NCBI GenBank assembly: GCA_013396635.1
Contig: WBMW01001709.1
Span: 382,943 to 446,942 of the forward strand
Origin: Penelope pileata
Taxonomy: Eukaryota > Chordata > Aves > Galliformes > Cracidae
Direction of reading: 5' to 3'
DNA: 64,000 nt
The translations under genes and the position numbers were made by a program. Under the pieces are notes generated by a model, which was not told the origin of the DNA, did not search any database, and was given only the letters and a program-made list of their open reading frames with translations. Below are positions 1-13,300 of this stretch, piece after piece (position 1 is the stretch's first letter; each line of letters starts with the position of its first letter).

Positions 1-437
1 TTGTCCTGTTCTCCAAGACCTGTCAAAGATGATAGCGGTAGGGCAATCACATCCGCCAGCTCCCTCAGCACACGCGGATGCATCCCATCAGGGCCCATGG
101 ATTTGTGCACATCCATCCCAGCCAGACGCTCCCGGACCATCCCCTCCTCAACCGGAGGGAAGCCCTCCATTTTCCGGACTCTATCACACATCTCCAGGGA
201 TGGGGAGTCCCGAGGAGGAGTCTTAGAAGTGAAGACTGAAGCAAAGAAGGCATTCAATATCTCCACCTTCTCAGCATCCTCCGTTGTCAGGACACCCCCC
301 TCATCCAGCAGGGGACCCACATTTTCCCTAGGCTTCCTCTTACTGTTGACATACTTAAAAAACCCCTTCTTATTATCCTTTATCTCCTTTGCCAATTTAA
401 ACTCCAATTGGGCTTTGGCCTTTCTTGTCATATTTTT
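1..437 (-). mobile_element. CR1 LINE fragment, ORF2 reverse-transcriptase start, 5' truncated and frameshifted
   Basis: Read on the minus strand, this stretch gives an open frame with hallmarks of the CR1 ORF2 segment between endonuclease and reverse transcriptase: KDNKKGFFKYVNSKRKPREN, LDEGGVLTTEDAEK, and MGPDGMHPRVLRELADVIA. Near base 20 the frame no longer matches the family; a neighbouring frame resumes the expected reading, so a small indel has broken it. The copy is truncated at the right edge (about 437) and runs off the window at the left. The plus-strand open frame over 1-510 is only its antisense shadow. Confidence 0.88.
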
Positions 438-456
438 ATCTTGTCATATCTTTATC
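425..456. repeat. 16-bp tandem duplication at the CR1 edge
   Basis: The unit ttgtcatatttttatc (425-440) is followed at once by the same unit with one change (441-456). It sits at the truncated end of the CR1 fragment and may be an insertion-related duplication. Confidence 0.6.
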
Positions 457-1215
457 ACAGTCAAGATCCTTCTTTTGCAACTTAAACACTTGGGAATCAG
501 GAAAAGCTGAAATTCATTGTCATAAAGAGACTGCATTCAGATATTTTTATGGGAATGACACTGTGAACACACATAACAGTATTTTACTTACATCCAGTGC
601 AACCATTGCTCAACACAGTAATATATAGACTTCCAAACAGAGAGCCATCCAGTGTTCATCTGCTATAAACTTAGTATGCTTTACACAACAAAACAGAAAA
701 TAATGAACTGTAACATCTGAGATAGAGAGGTTGTTTCTGGAGGCATATTGTTCAAGATTTATCAGTGCGACAAAAGATGATAGCTGCATGTTAGTTTCAC
801 CTGTAAATTATACGGCTTTATGCTGAAGGACTCACACAGGATGCTTGCAAACCAAACCAGCTGGTAGTTGTTTCAGAGAAATGAGGTGAAGTGTAATTGA
901 GAAGGTAGGAACATGGTCTGATGGACAGCACAAAGACTCACAACTTTAAGTGTTAATGAATTGTTTTCTTGTTGCACGATGACTTAGTGTGTTATCTGGA
1001 GCAAATCTCTTACCAATTTGTGCTATAGTTCCTGCATTTGCAAAATATGACCCAAAAAGGATCCCTTTAAAAAGTGTGATGTGTCAGCCCTACTAAAGGC
1101 ACTGCTGTTCAGTATTCCTGTTTTTCAGTTACCTTGAGATGGTAATACTTTTTGTACGCAACTAACATTTTCTTTCCAGAATATATTAATCATTTTTAAT
1201 TTCCTATCTATATAG
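438..1215 (+). other. CFAP99: CFAP99 intron (partial, upstream of first visible exon)
   Basis: AT-rich intronic sequence with no further exon, RNA gene or repeat that I recognise beyond the CR1 fragment at its left. Confidence 0.6.
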
Positions 1216-1360
1216 GCTCTTAATGTGACAGAAGAAAAATTTGTATTGGAAACACTAGCTGGATGCATAGAATATAAATCCTTATTGGATGTAGTAGTCA
1301 ATGCCTTTTTTGTTCGAGATGGGAGACAATGTCTGATCACTGAGCGTAATCTCTATATAG
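1216..1360 (+). CDS. CFAP99: CFAP99 visible exon 1
   Basis: This exon has 145 nt, with acceptor AG at 1214-1215 and strong donor GTAAGT at 1361. It starts in phase 0 (ALNVTEEKF) and ends with one spare base. It encodes a mixed hydrophobic segment including LLDVVVNAFFVRDGRQC. A phase-0 start shows that at least one coding exon lies upstream, outside the window. Confidence 0.85.
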
Positions 1361-4300
1361 GTAAGTTGTCTTTAAAACAGTGAATATGTTTAACATGGAT
1401 CTTTAAAAAATATTATATTATTAGTGCAGGTCTTATATTACACTTGAAGCATTGTCATTGTGCTCAGTGCAGTATGAAATGCAGGATCTTTTCCAATGGC
1501 CTTATGTTGTAAATCCTAAATTCTGAAATTAGTTTGGATTCTCACAGGTATTAGCTGAATATTTACCTAAGAAAATTCTGCAGAATATGCCTTAAAATGA
1601 GGTTAATTGTAGCATACAGGTGGGAAATAACATCACTGATTAGAAATATTCTGAAAAATCAACTGTCGCTTGAAAAACATTCATTGTTTTCCTTTATTGT
1701 CTTCTGTGAGAACTAGTACTTCTGCCATTCAGATATGAAACTGTATAACAAAGCTCTGTCTGTTGAGGAACACAGCCTGTCTCACAGTATGAGATACCAT
1801 TGCTTCTATCCATCCATGGGTTTCTTCATTACTGGGCAGCACAATGACATAAACAAACTTATGTCTTGTCTTCACAAGTTAGATCACTTATTTTTCTTGT
1901 GTTAGCTACTAGGTTAAAATCAGTTACAACACAAGTACATCTGATAGAATGAGCTGGTTAATGAGAGTAGTTACTATCACCAACGTTATTTCAGGCATTG
2001 AGAAGTGCATTAAAAAGTCATCTTTTAAATATTTTTAAGCTATGCATGTAATACAGATATGCTTAGGTTCAGTTATAAAGTTCCTAAATAAATTGGAATC
2101 ATGAATTGCACTGGCATTGGTTCTCCGAGTCTGATACATCTGAGGCTTTTGGGGTACTTTGTAATGTCCAGACATTTTAATTCAAAATAGTTAAAAATAT
2201 TAAAAACATAGTTAATATAAGTACATCTACCATTTATGTTTTAAAAGCTATTCAATTTTTACTGTAATTCTGGTTGCTTCTGTTACAATCCCAGAAAAGA
2301 CGTAGAAATCTAAATCAGGTAACAAATTAAAGGGAATCTGAACTGTCAAGGACAAAATTCATAGAATATTGAGCTTATACTCAATGATAATGCTTCATTG
2401 TCTCCATCTCTCCAAAGCCATGTTTTTCAGTGTCTGGGGCACATAAATCGTACCTTTAAGCTGAGTGTTGCTATAATTGGATTGTCAGGACTGGTCCACT
2501 CCAAAGCTTCCATTAATCATAGGCAAAGGGGAGACCCCAGAAGATTTTCCTTTATCAACAAGTTAAGAGTCTAAGGTCATTGGCTTGGATTTTTTTAAGC
2601 TGCTTGTGATTCCCTTTGCCAAGCTGCATTGACACTTAAATGATCAAAGCTGCTTATAAAGGCTGTTGCTATGTGTGAGCAGATTTGAATTTAATAAAGC
2701 TTGTAGGAGATAAATGTATATTCTACTAAGACTGCTTAAATATGTTGCTATGCTAAAGCACAAGATCGAAGCCTAACAATATGCTGAGTTGATTGCAGCA
2801 TACTGGCCAGGATGTCCTGGTCTGGTGGCAGCTAAAACCAGGTTTGGTGGCAGCTCACACTGCAGTGTGAGTGAAGTCTGATCCAAGTGAATATGGTCAA
2901 ATAAAAGCTGAGACAGAAGCTCGTGAACTTTACAGGTCCATTGAAATCTCAAAGCACTGACTCCTCCTGTATCAAAATGCATACATGTCAGAAGGAAATG
3001 CGAGATTCAGATTTGGATTTCCCAGAGAATTCCACACTGTGAATGTTTAATTCAGAATGAAAACAAAAATTACATTAACTGCAAAACGGTCACTTGCAAA
3101 AAAAAAAAAAAGGGAAATGAAATATTAGAAATTTTGTTTAAAATTTTTGTTTTGTATGGTAAACTACAATTTTGGAAGAGAAGAGTTAAGAGCTATTCTC
3201 TTTAAAAATACTAAAACAATATGTTGCAAAATCCACTATCAAAACTTTTAGTTTTCTCTTTAAATTTTGTCAGAATGAGCTTGCTTACACTGCAAATGTT
3301 CATTATATCAAAAAAGAGCTGTTTAAAACAATCGAATTCTTTTAGAAACTTTTCATTCATGTGTCCTGGGAGCCATTTCACTCCTATTTTCCCTGCCTTT
3401 TTGCTGCATTGACACAGAATTCTGTTGATTGAATATGCAGATATTGGTGTATAAGATGGCACAACTGCCCAGAGAAATGGGCTGCCCTTCTCCTCATCGC
3501 TGGCCACTCATCGTTACTCCCATGAGTTAGGACAAGTGTTTAGCAGCCATCCAGTGAACTGATCATGAAACTGTTTCAGGTTAAAATTTACAATCTGATT
3601 TAACTTGGCTGTGTGGGTGATGTACTTGCCCAAGAGAAGAAATACCAGGAAGTAAAAGGAGGGAATGGGAACAAGCCTTAAGGGGTTGACAGAGCTGCTT
3701 ATCTTGGTGATGAGGTTGGCACAATGAAATGACTCCAAAATCATGGCAAGATCTTAGGATTCCGAATTCTGCTCTAGTAGATCTCCCTGTTTTGCAAACA
3801 GATATTTGCAGGTGTCAAGACAACCTCTACAAATGACTTTCTGGATAGCTACTGTTTTACGTTTTTTGTGTAAGTGGACAGGTCCTCAACTGTTACAATT
3901 TCTGCATTAAATTCTACATAAAACTGTAGATTTACAGTTGCTTGGGTCTAACTCAAGAAACATAACTAATTTATGTGAACCACAGCATTGTCACAATGCT
4001 AATAATGAGCAAAAAGTTAATATTATAACTTCCTATTACAATTTCTCATTGTCAAGCAATATATTGCCCAGTTAGATAAGCAATACAGAAGACTATTTAA
4101 AATTAAAATCCCAGAGTATGTGAAGTATAGGGTAAACATTTACCAGAGTTTCCTGTTGTATTTTAAATATATTTCTCTTTTGATAGTTATTTGCTATTTG
4201 GCAACTTTTCAACTAGAAGAGCTTGGTCTTCAGTGCTTCAGCAGAATTGTGAAATCTCTGGACACTGCAAAAATGTATAAGGTAATAAAAGTACAAAATT

Positions 4301-7300
4301 TTTTTCAACGATGCTTTCTTCATTGCATGAGATTAATCAGATTACTTCTCTCAACTTTCAGGATAATTTAAATTGAGAAATTAGTGTTATTGAGTTTAAA
4401 TTCAGAAATTAAATAGGAAATTATTATTGTTATCACAAAAAATCTTGTTTCTTTACTTAGGCAGTGTCATGGGAAAGGTCTGAAGGCTCCTATGACTATG
4501 CTGTTCATTTAATCTGGAACTAGGGCCTCTGCTGCTTCCATGTGCTGCTGCTCTTCCAGCCACTTCCCAATCTTCTCAAGCTACTTCCTTCTCTGCTTGG
4601 CTGCTCTTTATCTGAGCCTGGGGCAACCCTGCCCCAGGTCCACCCCTTCCACTCACAGATGGAAGTGATCTACCTGCATTCCCCAGGCCAACCACTCCCC
4701 TCCACCATGTGCTCAATCATCAGTTCATGCTGTGATCAACTGTTTCCCTACAGACAGTGACTACCTTGTATTTAAAGATTGTTAAAATGTAATTTTTATC
4801 ATCTAAGAAAGCAGAATAATCCGGTGATCTACAATTCACATGGTTTACAGTTGTCCCTCTAGCTTACATACTTGCTCTTGGCTCTGCTTGCGTTCTTTCT
4901 TTGCCTTTAGGCAGTAGAAGAAGTTTTTGCCATCCACAATGAATCTGTTGTAACTTGTAGTTCATTCTGATTTGTGCCCTTTTTTCCCTGAGCAGCCCAC
5001 TGCCACTTCTGTTATCAAACCTATTCCATTCCCTTTTCTCCTTTCCAGAAAAAGCACAGTTGCTAGTTTAGACCTCTGCATGTACCAATTACCTCATTAC
5101 AAAAAATATACAGTTGACAATTCCACTGCTGCCAAGTAGAAAGCATGACAACACAATTCTGCCTGCCTTTTCCTCTCTGGAGTCATTAGTTTGGATTTCT
5201 CTCCTCTACTTGTTTGCTAGTTTTCTTGAAACTTACATAAACATAAATATCTTTTTCTTCTTTTTAAAAATGGTTGAAAGTGCTGATCATCTTAAAAGCT
5301 ATGTTTTGAAGTCAGGGAGAGGGATAAACTGATTGGCAATGCTTTCTCATAAGCCCTGTTTTCTTGGAAAAATAGGCTAAAAATTAAATTACTGATGATA
5401 CATATGTTAACTTTGATCATCTGGGTGTTTCAAAGCACATCCAAACACAATGTTTGAATAGCAAATGTATACTCTTCTGTATAAATGTGAGATCTGGGGG
5501 ATAGGCAAATTTTAGTCATTAATACTAAAAAGGCTAAAGTTTATTCTGAACACTGAATGTTCATGTGGATGGCTTTGTCTTTTTCAGGAGTACAGTTGCT
5601 TTTTAATATGTAGGGAGAAAGAGGGTTGAGTTGTCTGCATAGTACTTTTAGGAACACTGGTCACTTTGCTTTGGGCTTACCATGGAATATTTTTATTAAT
5701 TCCATTCAAAGGAAAAAAAGATATATTTCATTAACTGTTAGGAAAAAAAAGTGGTTAGAATTATCATAGTCTGACAGACAGACAAATCACTCTGTCTAAA
5801 ATGCTCTTCCAGCCTCTTCTCTAGTAAACACCATAGAAACAAGCCACTGGATTGGATGCATCTTGAGCTCATTTAGCTAGCAACAGAGTCTTCCCACTTC
5901 CTGCCAGTTATCTCTTGTTGATGCCATTCACCTAGCTTTATACGGCTTACATGTGAGTACTGTGGTGTTTTATTTCAGACAGTTTCTCCTTCCTTGTCTG
6001 GAATAATTTTTCTTTGATAGGAAAGTGCTGCATGTGTGATAATCTGCACCTGCTACTTTTTTTTCCCCTGTAGATGTAACTTTGTTTGCTTAAGTATTTT
6101 ATCTGATTCTCATCACCATGGTACCTAGGTTTTCCTTTCTTGCATTAGAAGAGGTCCTTTGTCTGCAAAGTGATTCTAGATTACATTAATGCACCTGCAG
6201 CAGAGGATTTAGAAGCAGCATTTGGTCCCCCAGCAACAGAGACAAAAACAGCAGAGGCAGATTTGCAGCCTTAGCAACAGCCTGAAGTTGTCAGAAATTT
6301 GGGATTCTCCATCAGAATGCTGACCTCTACGTATTGCCTGATGGCTGTTGTGTCTGAGTTTGGTTGAGGTGCAAAATAATTTTTTACTTTACATATATTA
6401 ACTTAGAAAAGATTTACTTCAGTTAAAAGAGAAATGTTTCTGCACAGGCTGACTGGGATTTTCTTAATCATGCAGATAAACCTTACACAAATGAGTAGTT
6501 TCCATGAAATCTAAGGCACTATGTTTTGTGAACAACATCTACTGGTGTGAGTAAACCTTCATCTTATAGCACTGCATGACAGAATCCGTTTGAATCAGAC
6601 TCGGTGTTTCCCAGTAATTAGTGCATGGTCAAATATTTTCCAGGCAGAATAATAATACTACCTCATTCACACACGTTCATCTGCTTGTGAACAGAAAACT
6701 GTAAGATCTAATTCTATAATACTAAGAGCACATGCAAGAATTCTTTATGGTTATATAGAAACATAGGATAAAACCCAATTTTGTAACCTTAGCAGGATTG
6801 TTCTTATAGGAACGTAGTTATACCTTGCTAGCTCAAGCCTATTTTCATGGTCTATTTATTATTTATGCATTTTATTCTTTTATTTTAGTGATAAAATTTT
6901 AGGATTGGTATGTTAGAGAAAAAACACAGTTGAAAGAAAACATTGAAGTAAACATTTATAATTTCATACTTGCCTTGTACAACAATGCATTCCCTCTAGC
7001 ATTTAAGAACATGTTTCGTTCTATTTTGTTCTGATTGCTACCAACAGCAAGTGAAGTCATTTATAAAAGAACTTCTGAGATCTGCAAATGCAATTTATTG
7101 TATAAGAACTAGGTATTGTTGTTCCTATTATGATGAGGTAGGAATAGCAGCACAAGAGCAGTAGGAAGTAGGACAAGATCACCCTTCTGGAGGACATAAG
7201 GGCAGAAGAAGCCCCAGCTGGGTCAAACTGGCAGAAGGACCTGGGACCACGCCAAGACACTTTTCTGCAGACCATTAACTAGAGATCCTCAAAAAGGAGT

Positions 7301-10300
7301 TGTCCATTTCTTGGTAGGAAAGCTTTCTGAAGAGCTGCTTGCCTTCCTCTCCATTGCCATGTTGCAGTTAAAAGGTACAATTGTACAGGTGAAGAATAAA
7401 AGGGAAAGAATCAAGGGAAGAGAATAATGGGCAGAAACCTCCTTGACTGCCTTTGCTGCAACAGCGAATAGCTGTGAGTGTGTGCAGCCAAAGTAATCTC
7501 ATTCTCAGGTAGTGGCTGATCTGTATGGAGAAACTGAATCTCCTGTTTCTTGCAGTTACTTCCTTAAGTTAAGAATCAAAAGCCTGTACTGTGAATATAA
7601 ACGACTACATGGATATAAAGATACTCTCATATGAAGAAACTTCTCATTTTTTATTTCCTTTTTAGAAATAATCCCACTGCATAAAAATGTATTTAGAGAA
7701 TATTAGCAGGGCATGTTCAAATTCTCAGAAGCAAGGCATTAACTCAGCCCACCTGTACAAATGCATTACTACAGCCAGAGAAAGTTAAGATAGTAAAAAC
7801 AGGTACAATTTCTGGTGTAATTCCACCACTTTCAGAGAATAAATGAATCTAGTTCATAGTTCATCATGCTCTGTGAGTAGTTAAACCCTTAGGCTTGGAA
7901 CATTCAAGACAGAGGAGTAAACAGAATAATGCTGTTACCCAAATGACCATCCAGTGGCTTCCCAGTGGAGACAGATCCTGGTAACATCTGAACAGAAATC
8001 TGAGAACTTCAGGCTGTATTTTCCTCCTGAAAGCAAAAAAGCGAACGCTGATGATATTGGGGTTGCCACCTGCTCATATGTGACTGAAGACAAAACAGAA
8101 ACATAAGGGATTTTTCCTAGTAATGTGGGTCACAAAACAGACAAGTTTGTATTGTTAAGAAATGTGCTGTGGTTTCATGGGTCTGAATCTGCCCAGATTC
8201 ACTATCTGTGATGTTAATTATCAAAGCGAAGATTGTGCGCTTTGGCCCAGGCAGCCTAGGGTCAGAACCAGTGTTGGGTAATCCCAAACTGTTTCAGAGC
8301 AGCATTCAAGGTCTTCTCCCACACAATGCATTTTGGGCATATCCTTATTATAGCATTTCTCTGGGTTTGAGACTGAAATCCAATACTAAAATATACATCA
8401 CGGTATCCGTATCTGACTACAGTTAACCGCTCTCTGTACCTTGTAGGAATACATCATAGCATCTACCCATCACAGAATTACCCATTTGTCCTAATACAGT
8501 GTGAAATGTTAATAATGAGTACATAACTGGAGTTGCAGTGGGAGACCTCAAGGGAGTTTAATACAGCAGCTGCTTAGTACAACAGCTAGAAATCACCAAA
8601 TGTATGCTTTTCTTAGTTTCATCTGCCTTGAAGAGGTAGTTGCAAGTACTTTGCAGAAGATCATTAAAGCAAATATTTAGAAGACCTAGACAGAAAAGAT
8701 CAGTCAGGAGGAGCTCAAATAACAATAATTCAGAGGCTTAGTTTCGTGTGGCAATGTAATAGAAAACTGATTGAAGGCTCTGAGGATGGAGTAAGCTATA
8801 AAATAATACTGAGGACACGGAGACGGAAGAGTTCAAATTAATGAAAGCCAGAGAAAGAAAACTGGAGGATTTATGAAACAACACCTGCAGTATTTCCACA
8901 TAAGCTTGTTCTATAAACTCTCTGAATACTCTTAAATTTGAAACTAACTTCTCACCTCAGAGCTCAGAGTCTGCCTCTTCTTAAGTATATTAGCTCATGT
9001 TCAATACACCCTTGGATACATACTTGCTTACATGGGATATAAAAATACATTTTTGATAAACTTTGAGTATAGTCAGGGCCTTCCACAAGGTAAGAAGAGT
9101 ACTTTGGCGATGGACATGATTCTCGGGTCTATAATCGTATCTACACGTGAGATACCTGGATGTAGAATTTGTTATAACTGCTAGTAGTACTGTGTGTACA
9201 GTGCATTGGTTCTCTTGGAGACTGTGAGCACTGTTCAGACTCTTAGCATTTTATTTCTACGTTGCATAAGGACAAATGATTACATTATATGAAAAATTAA
9301 ACCCAAGGTGTGTATTACAGAGAAAGATCCTCCATAAGGCGAATGAATGAGTTTCTAGAACAATAGGATGAAATACATTTATCGTGTACTTAGCAAGCTC
9401 CACTGAACCTGGAAACAGCAAAAAAAAGCCTTTGCAATTCAACGTTCCGTTTATAGTCTTGCTTTTAGGGATGAAAGATCTTCTTCTGGATAGTGTGTTG
9501 GTACATCAGCATCTGCAGTTTTGGGGAAGAACAGTAATTTCTAGACATGAATGGAATCCAAGGTGGTAGTTCACTTAGTCATGGAGTTATTGATCAGTCA
9601 TTTGACTCTACCTAAAGCATAACAGATGAGACTAAAGGCTAGTAAGACTCAATTCATAGGTTAATTCATTGGAAATGGTCACAAGACTACAGATTTCACG
9701 TAGCAGGCTTTCTGTGCTTGTTGAACTTCTGCAGCAAACACGTCGAGTCAAACCTGTATAGTTTATAGCTGAGTTATTTGTGAGACTATAACCCATCCTG
9801 AGCCTGGCACCACCTGTGAATTAGGAAGCAGCCTGCTAGCCCTCTGAAACCAAAAGCTCCATACAAAGACCTATATGGCTCTGTAGAAACCAACCCAAAT
9901 AAGACAAGACTGAAGCCAAGTCTGAAATAATAAGACCTGCAGTCTTCATTAGAAACTTTTCAAGTGACTGTACACAGTTTTCCAGTATGTCCCATAATGT
10001 CTATATTATTTAGGGCTTTTTTTGTATTACTGGGATTATTTCAGTGTGATACTTTGATTTCTTTCACCTTGGGGTATTCTATGATTGTGTATACTTATAT
10101 TTTCAGGAATTTTAATGAAAAAGTGCAGGTTCAAGTTTGGAATTTTTATTGTTGTCAATGGTACATGCTGAATCTGGGTGCTATTTTTCGAAAATGTTTC
10201 AAAAGGCTGTATGAACAGTTCAGGTTTTAAAGAAAGGCTCTTGATCTTCTAATGAATTCCAGTGGAAAACAAAAGTTCATGTGTTAATTGCTATTTCTCC

Positions 10301-13300
10301 AGCATATAGAGCCCTATAATGTATATGTGCCGAAGTGCTGCTTCCTAGTTTAATGAAAATAAGTCAATTAATTACATTTCAATGAAAAATGGAACCATAT
10401 TGTACAGCAGTTACTGTAGTTCTCAACAGTTCTCCCTGCAAAGTTCCCAGGGAGTTGAAAGGATTTGAAGTAATTCAGGTGCAGTGTCAGGCCTGGGAAA
10501 CTTTGGAGCACTATGGATCATCCAGCTACAGATAATCAGGAGCTGGCTGGAGGTCTATTAGACTTCAACATCCTATTGTATAATTGAACTAAAATCAGTG
10601 TATGACAGTAGCAATTACTTTATTTTTTTAATGAAGACCTTTATGTGATGTTTGAATCAACTTAAAAGATGCATCAAAATATCCCCATGTTGTAGCCACT
10701 ATTTTTTTTTTTTAGGCCATTAAATTATTTTAGTATCTATTAATGCTTCATAAAATAGGGCTGAAGAACATGACACTGTCCTAGCAGAACTGAGAAGAGT
10801 GTACAAATATCAAGCAGGTATGGTTTTAATTACAGGGTGAAATAAAAGCAAGTTCCTTAGCAGTGTTTGTTTAAAAAAAAAAAAAAAGGGGGGNNNNNNN
10901 NNNAAAAAGAGAGGTGGGGGGGGGGGGGGAATTGCTTGTTTGGGTTTTTTTTGATAGTTTAATGTACATCATACCTTTAATAACCATATTTAAAATGAAT
11001 TGCTTATTATTAGTTTCTTAGATTCTTCTTCAATGCCTTGTATTTGAACACATGGATAAAAGATGAATGGAGTCTGTTCTACGATTCACTGTTTGTAAAG
11101 GAGAACTGGATTGATCCACTGCTCAGGTAAGGAGTCAGCACTTAAGTAGCCAGTGGTCACTTCAAAGTTTAAATGCAATAAATTGCAGAAAGCTTCTGCT
11201 GAAAATTCAATTTGCTGTTAAAGTATTTCTCTCATTGAAGTCACTGAGAACCCTTCTTGTCTTTGTGAGACTGCAGTAATCCCTTTTACTTACCCAGAGG
11301 CAAGGTTCTCTGATAGAGAAGTCCTTTCACAGCTGTTGTACATCTGTTTCTCAGTGCCCCTGAATAGATCAAACATCACACTAGCAGGTTCAAATTCTCT
11401 CAGAGAGTTAGAATCCAGCCTCGTAAGTCACTTCAACATCTGTATGACATTAAGCACATGAAAAAAAGATGTTTAACTTCCCTGAGCTTGGCTTTGTTCT
11501 CAGATTTGTTTATGCAGACGGTCGTAAAATATCTTCTGAGCAAATCAGATAAGCATGTAAACAAGTATTTTAAAATTATTTACCCAATTGCTGCAACTTC
11601 ACTTAATGGTTTAAATGCTCTAAGGTGCCAGGTGTGTCCACACATTGTTTTGAGTACCTGTGCCAAGCTGGAAGGTTTCAATGTGGAGAAACAGCAGCTG
11701 TATCTCAAGTTACTCAGCAGCTTGTCATGTCACTTTTTCACTCTTGTTTTCACCCAGGACAGATAAATTAAAGCTAGCATGGGTACACCTAGGTGGCTAC
11801 AATCATATATCCTCCTCACTGAGGTATAGATTACTGCAAATGATGGCAAACACTGTTAGAACTGTTACAAACGATGCCAGCTGAAAAAGAATGTGTCTAG
11901 TTCTGTCTTATCAGTCAGTAGAATTAGCCCTGTAATACTCTACAGAATATGTGAAATTAGCAAATGTAGTACTATAGATTTGGTTTGACATACAATTCTA
12001 GTGAGTACTACAGGAATTACAGGAACATACTTGAAGTTAGAATTAAATCCAATATGTTTGAGAGTAGTAATTCTAATAGTAAAGTATGCTTGCAGCAGCA
12101 ATATGAAGATACAGAGATACAGAATAGCAATACAATCTGTTGCTACTATTTCCTTAGTAGCAGGCTTGTGAGAGCTGTTCTTTGCACACAGTTGCATTCG
12201 GTGTAACAAGCACACCTTTTGCCTAGAAGTAAATGTAAGTTGTACAAGAATGCTAAAAACCTGATTTGGTTACTGGGATTTAAACTTCCTCCAAGGGGCT
12301 GAGGATGCACTGATCAGTTTAATCACTTCAATAGCTTGAATTCTTTTAAATATGTCTTTTGTATTCATCTAATGTCAACGAGGTTAATAAAAAAAAAAAA
12401 AAAGTCCCATTACTTTCACAAGTTACATGTAAGCCTCGTTCTCCCGTTGACAGTACTAGCAAAGCTACCAGTCACATAAAGGAGTCACTGCAAATTTGCA
12501 TTGTCATCTGATTTGTTCTGGGAAAACTCCATTGCATGTGGAATACTTACAGCTTGAATAAGTATGGAGAAGCAATAACTGACATTAAGCTGTCACCAAA
12601 ATCAGCTCTGTGATAGCTTGCTTGTGTGTCACCTTGAATTCTGTGCCTTCCTGTCATTCCTGGGAAGAAGTTTGAACCTTCATACAATCAGAAATCCAAA
12701 CACAGAAAAATCGGAATCATCTGAACTGCCCTACAGGCACCAACTTATTTTGAGGGTTCATGTGCTAATTCCAGCAAACTCCTTGCATCTTTCTATTTAT
12801 TTCTTTATTAGAACTGCCTGTGCTATGAGATTGATCTATGTGTACTCTGTCAGATGATGACGATGTCAATACTTATACCACTGTCTGTCTGTAGTCTCTT
12901 CATTTGTATGCACTCTGCTTCTGACAGCTGATTTTCTGATTCATAGAGTGGTCCTGCTACAAAATGAGCTGGTGACATAGTTGCTTATTCAGAAAAAGCT
13001 TTGGCTATTTCACCACTGGACTTGCATCTATCAAGAGGTGAAATAACACAATCCAGCTAAATCCTAAGCAGAAATCTGTGGGTTTATTTTAGTAAAAGTA
13101 AATTAACAGAATGGCTGAAAGTGTTATAGAATTCACACCAGTGCCAACTTCAGATACTTCATTGTAAGTTTGTACAGAGAGAAAAAAAAGAAAATTGAAA
13201 AATCTTATTTTTATTTGAAGATGGCAGCCAAAAGTACAGCAACTGATTGAACAGCTTGCGGATAAGTTAAGTAATCGTACTACCACTGTCAAGACATCAA

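Noticed and set aside
1..510. 169-codon plus-strand open frame at the window start
   Set aside because: It is the antisense of a CR1 ORF2 segment.
11022..11126. Alternative acceptor (AG at 11020-11021) for CFAP99 visible exon 3
   Set aside because: Starting at 11022 does not fit the phase-0 end of the previous exon and would introduce a stop.
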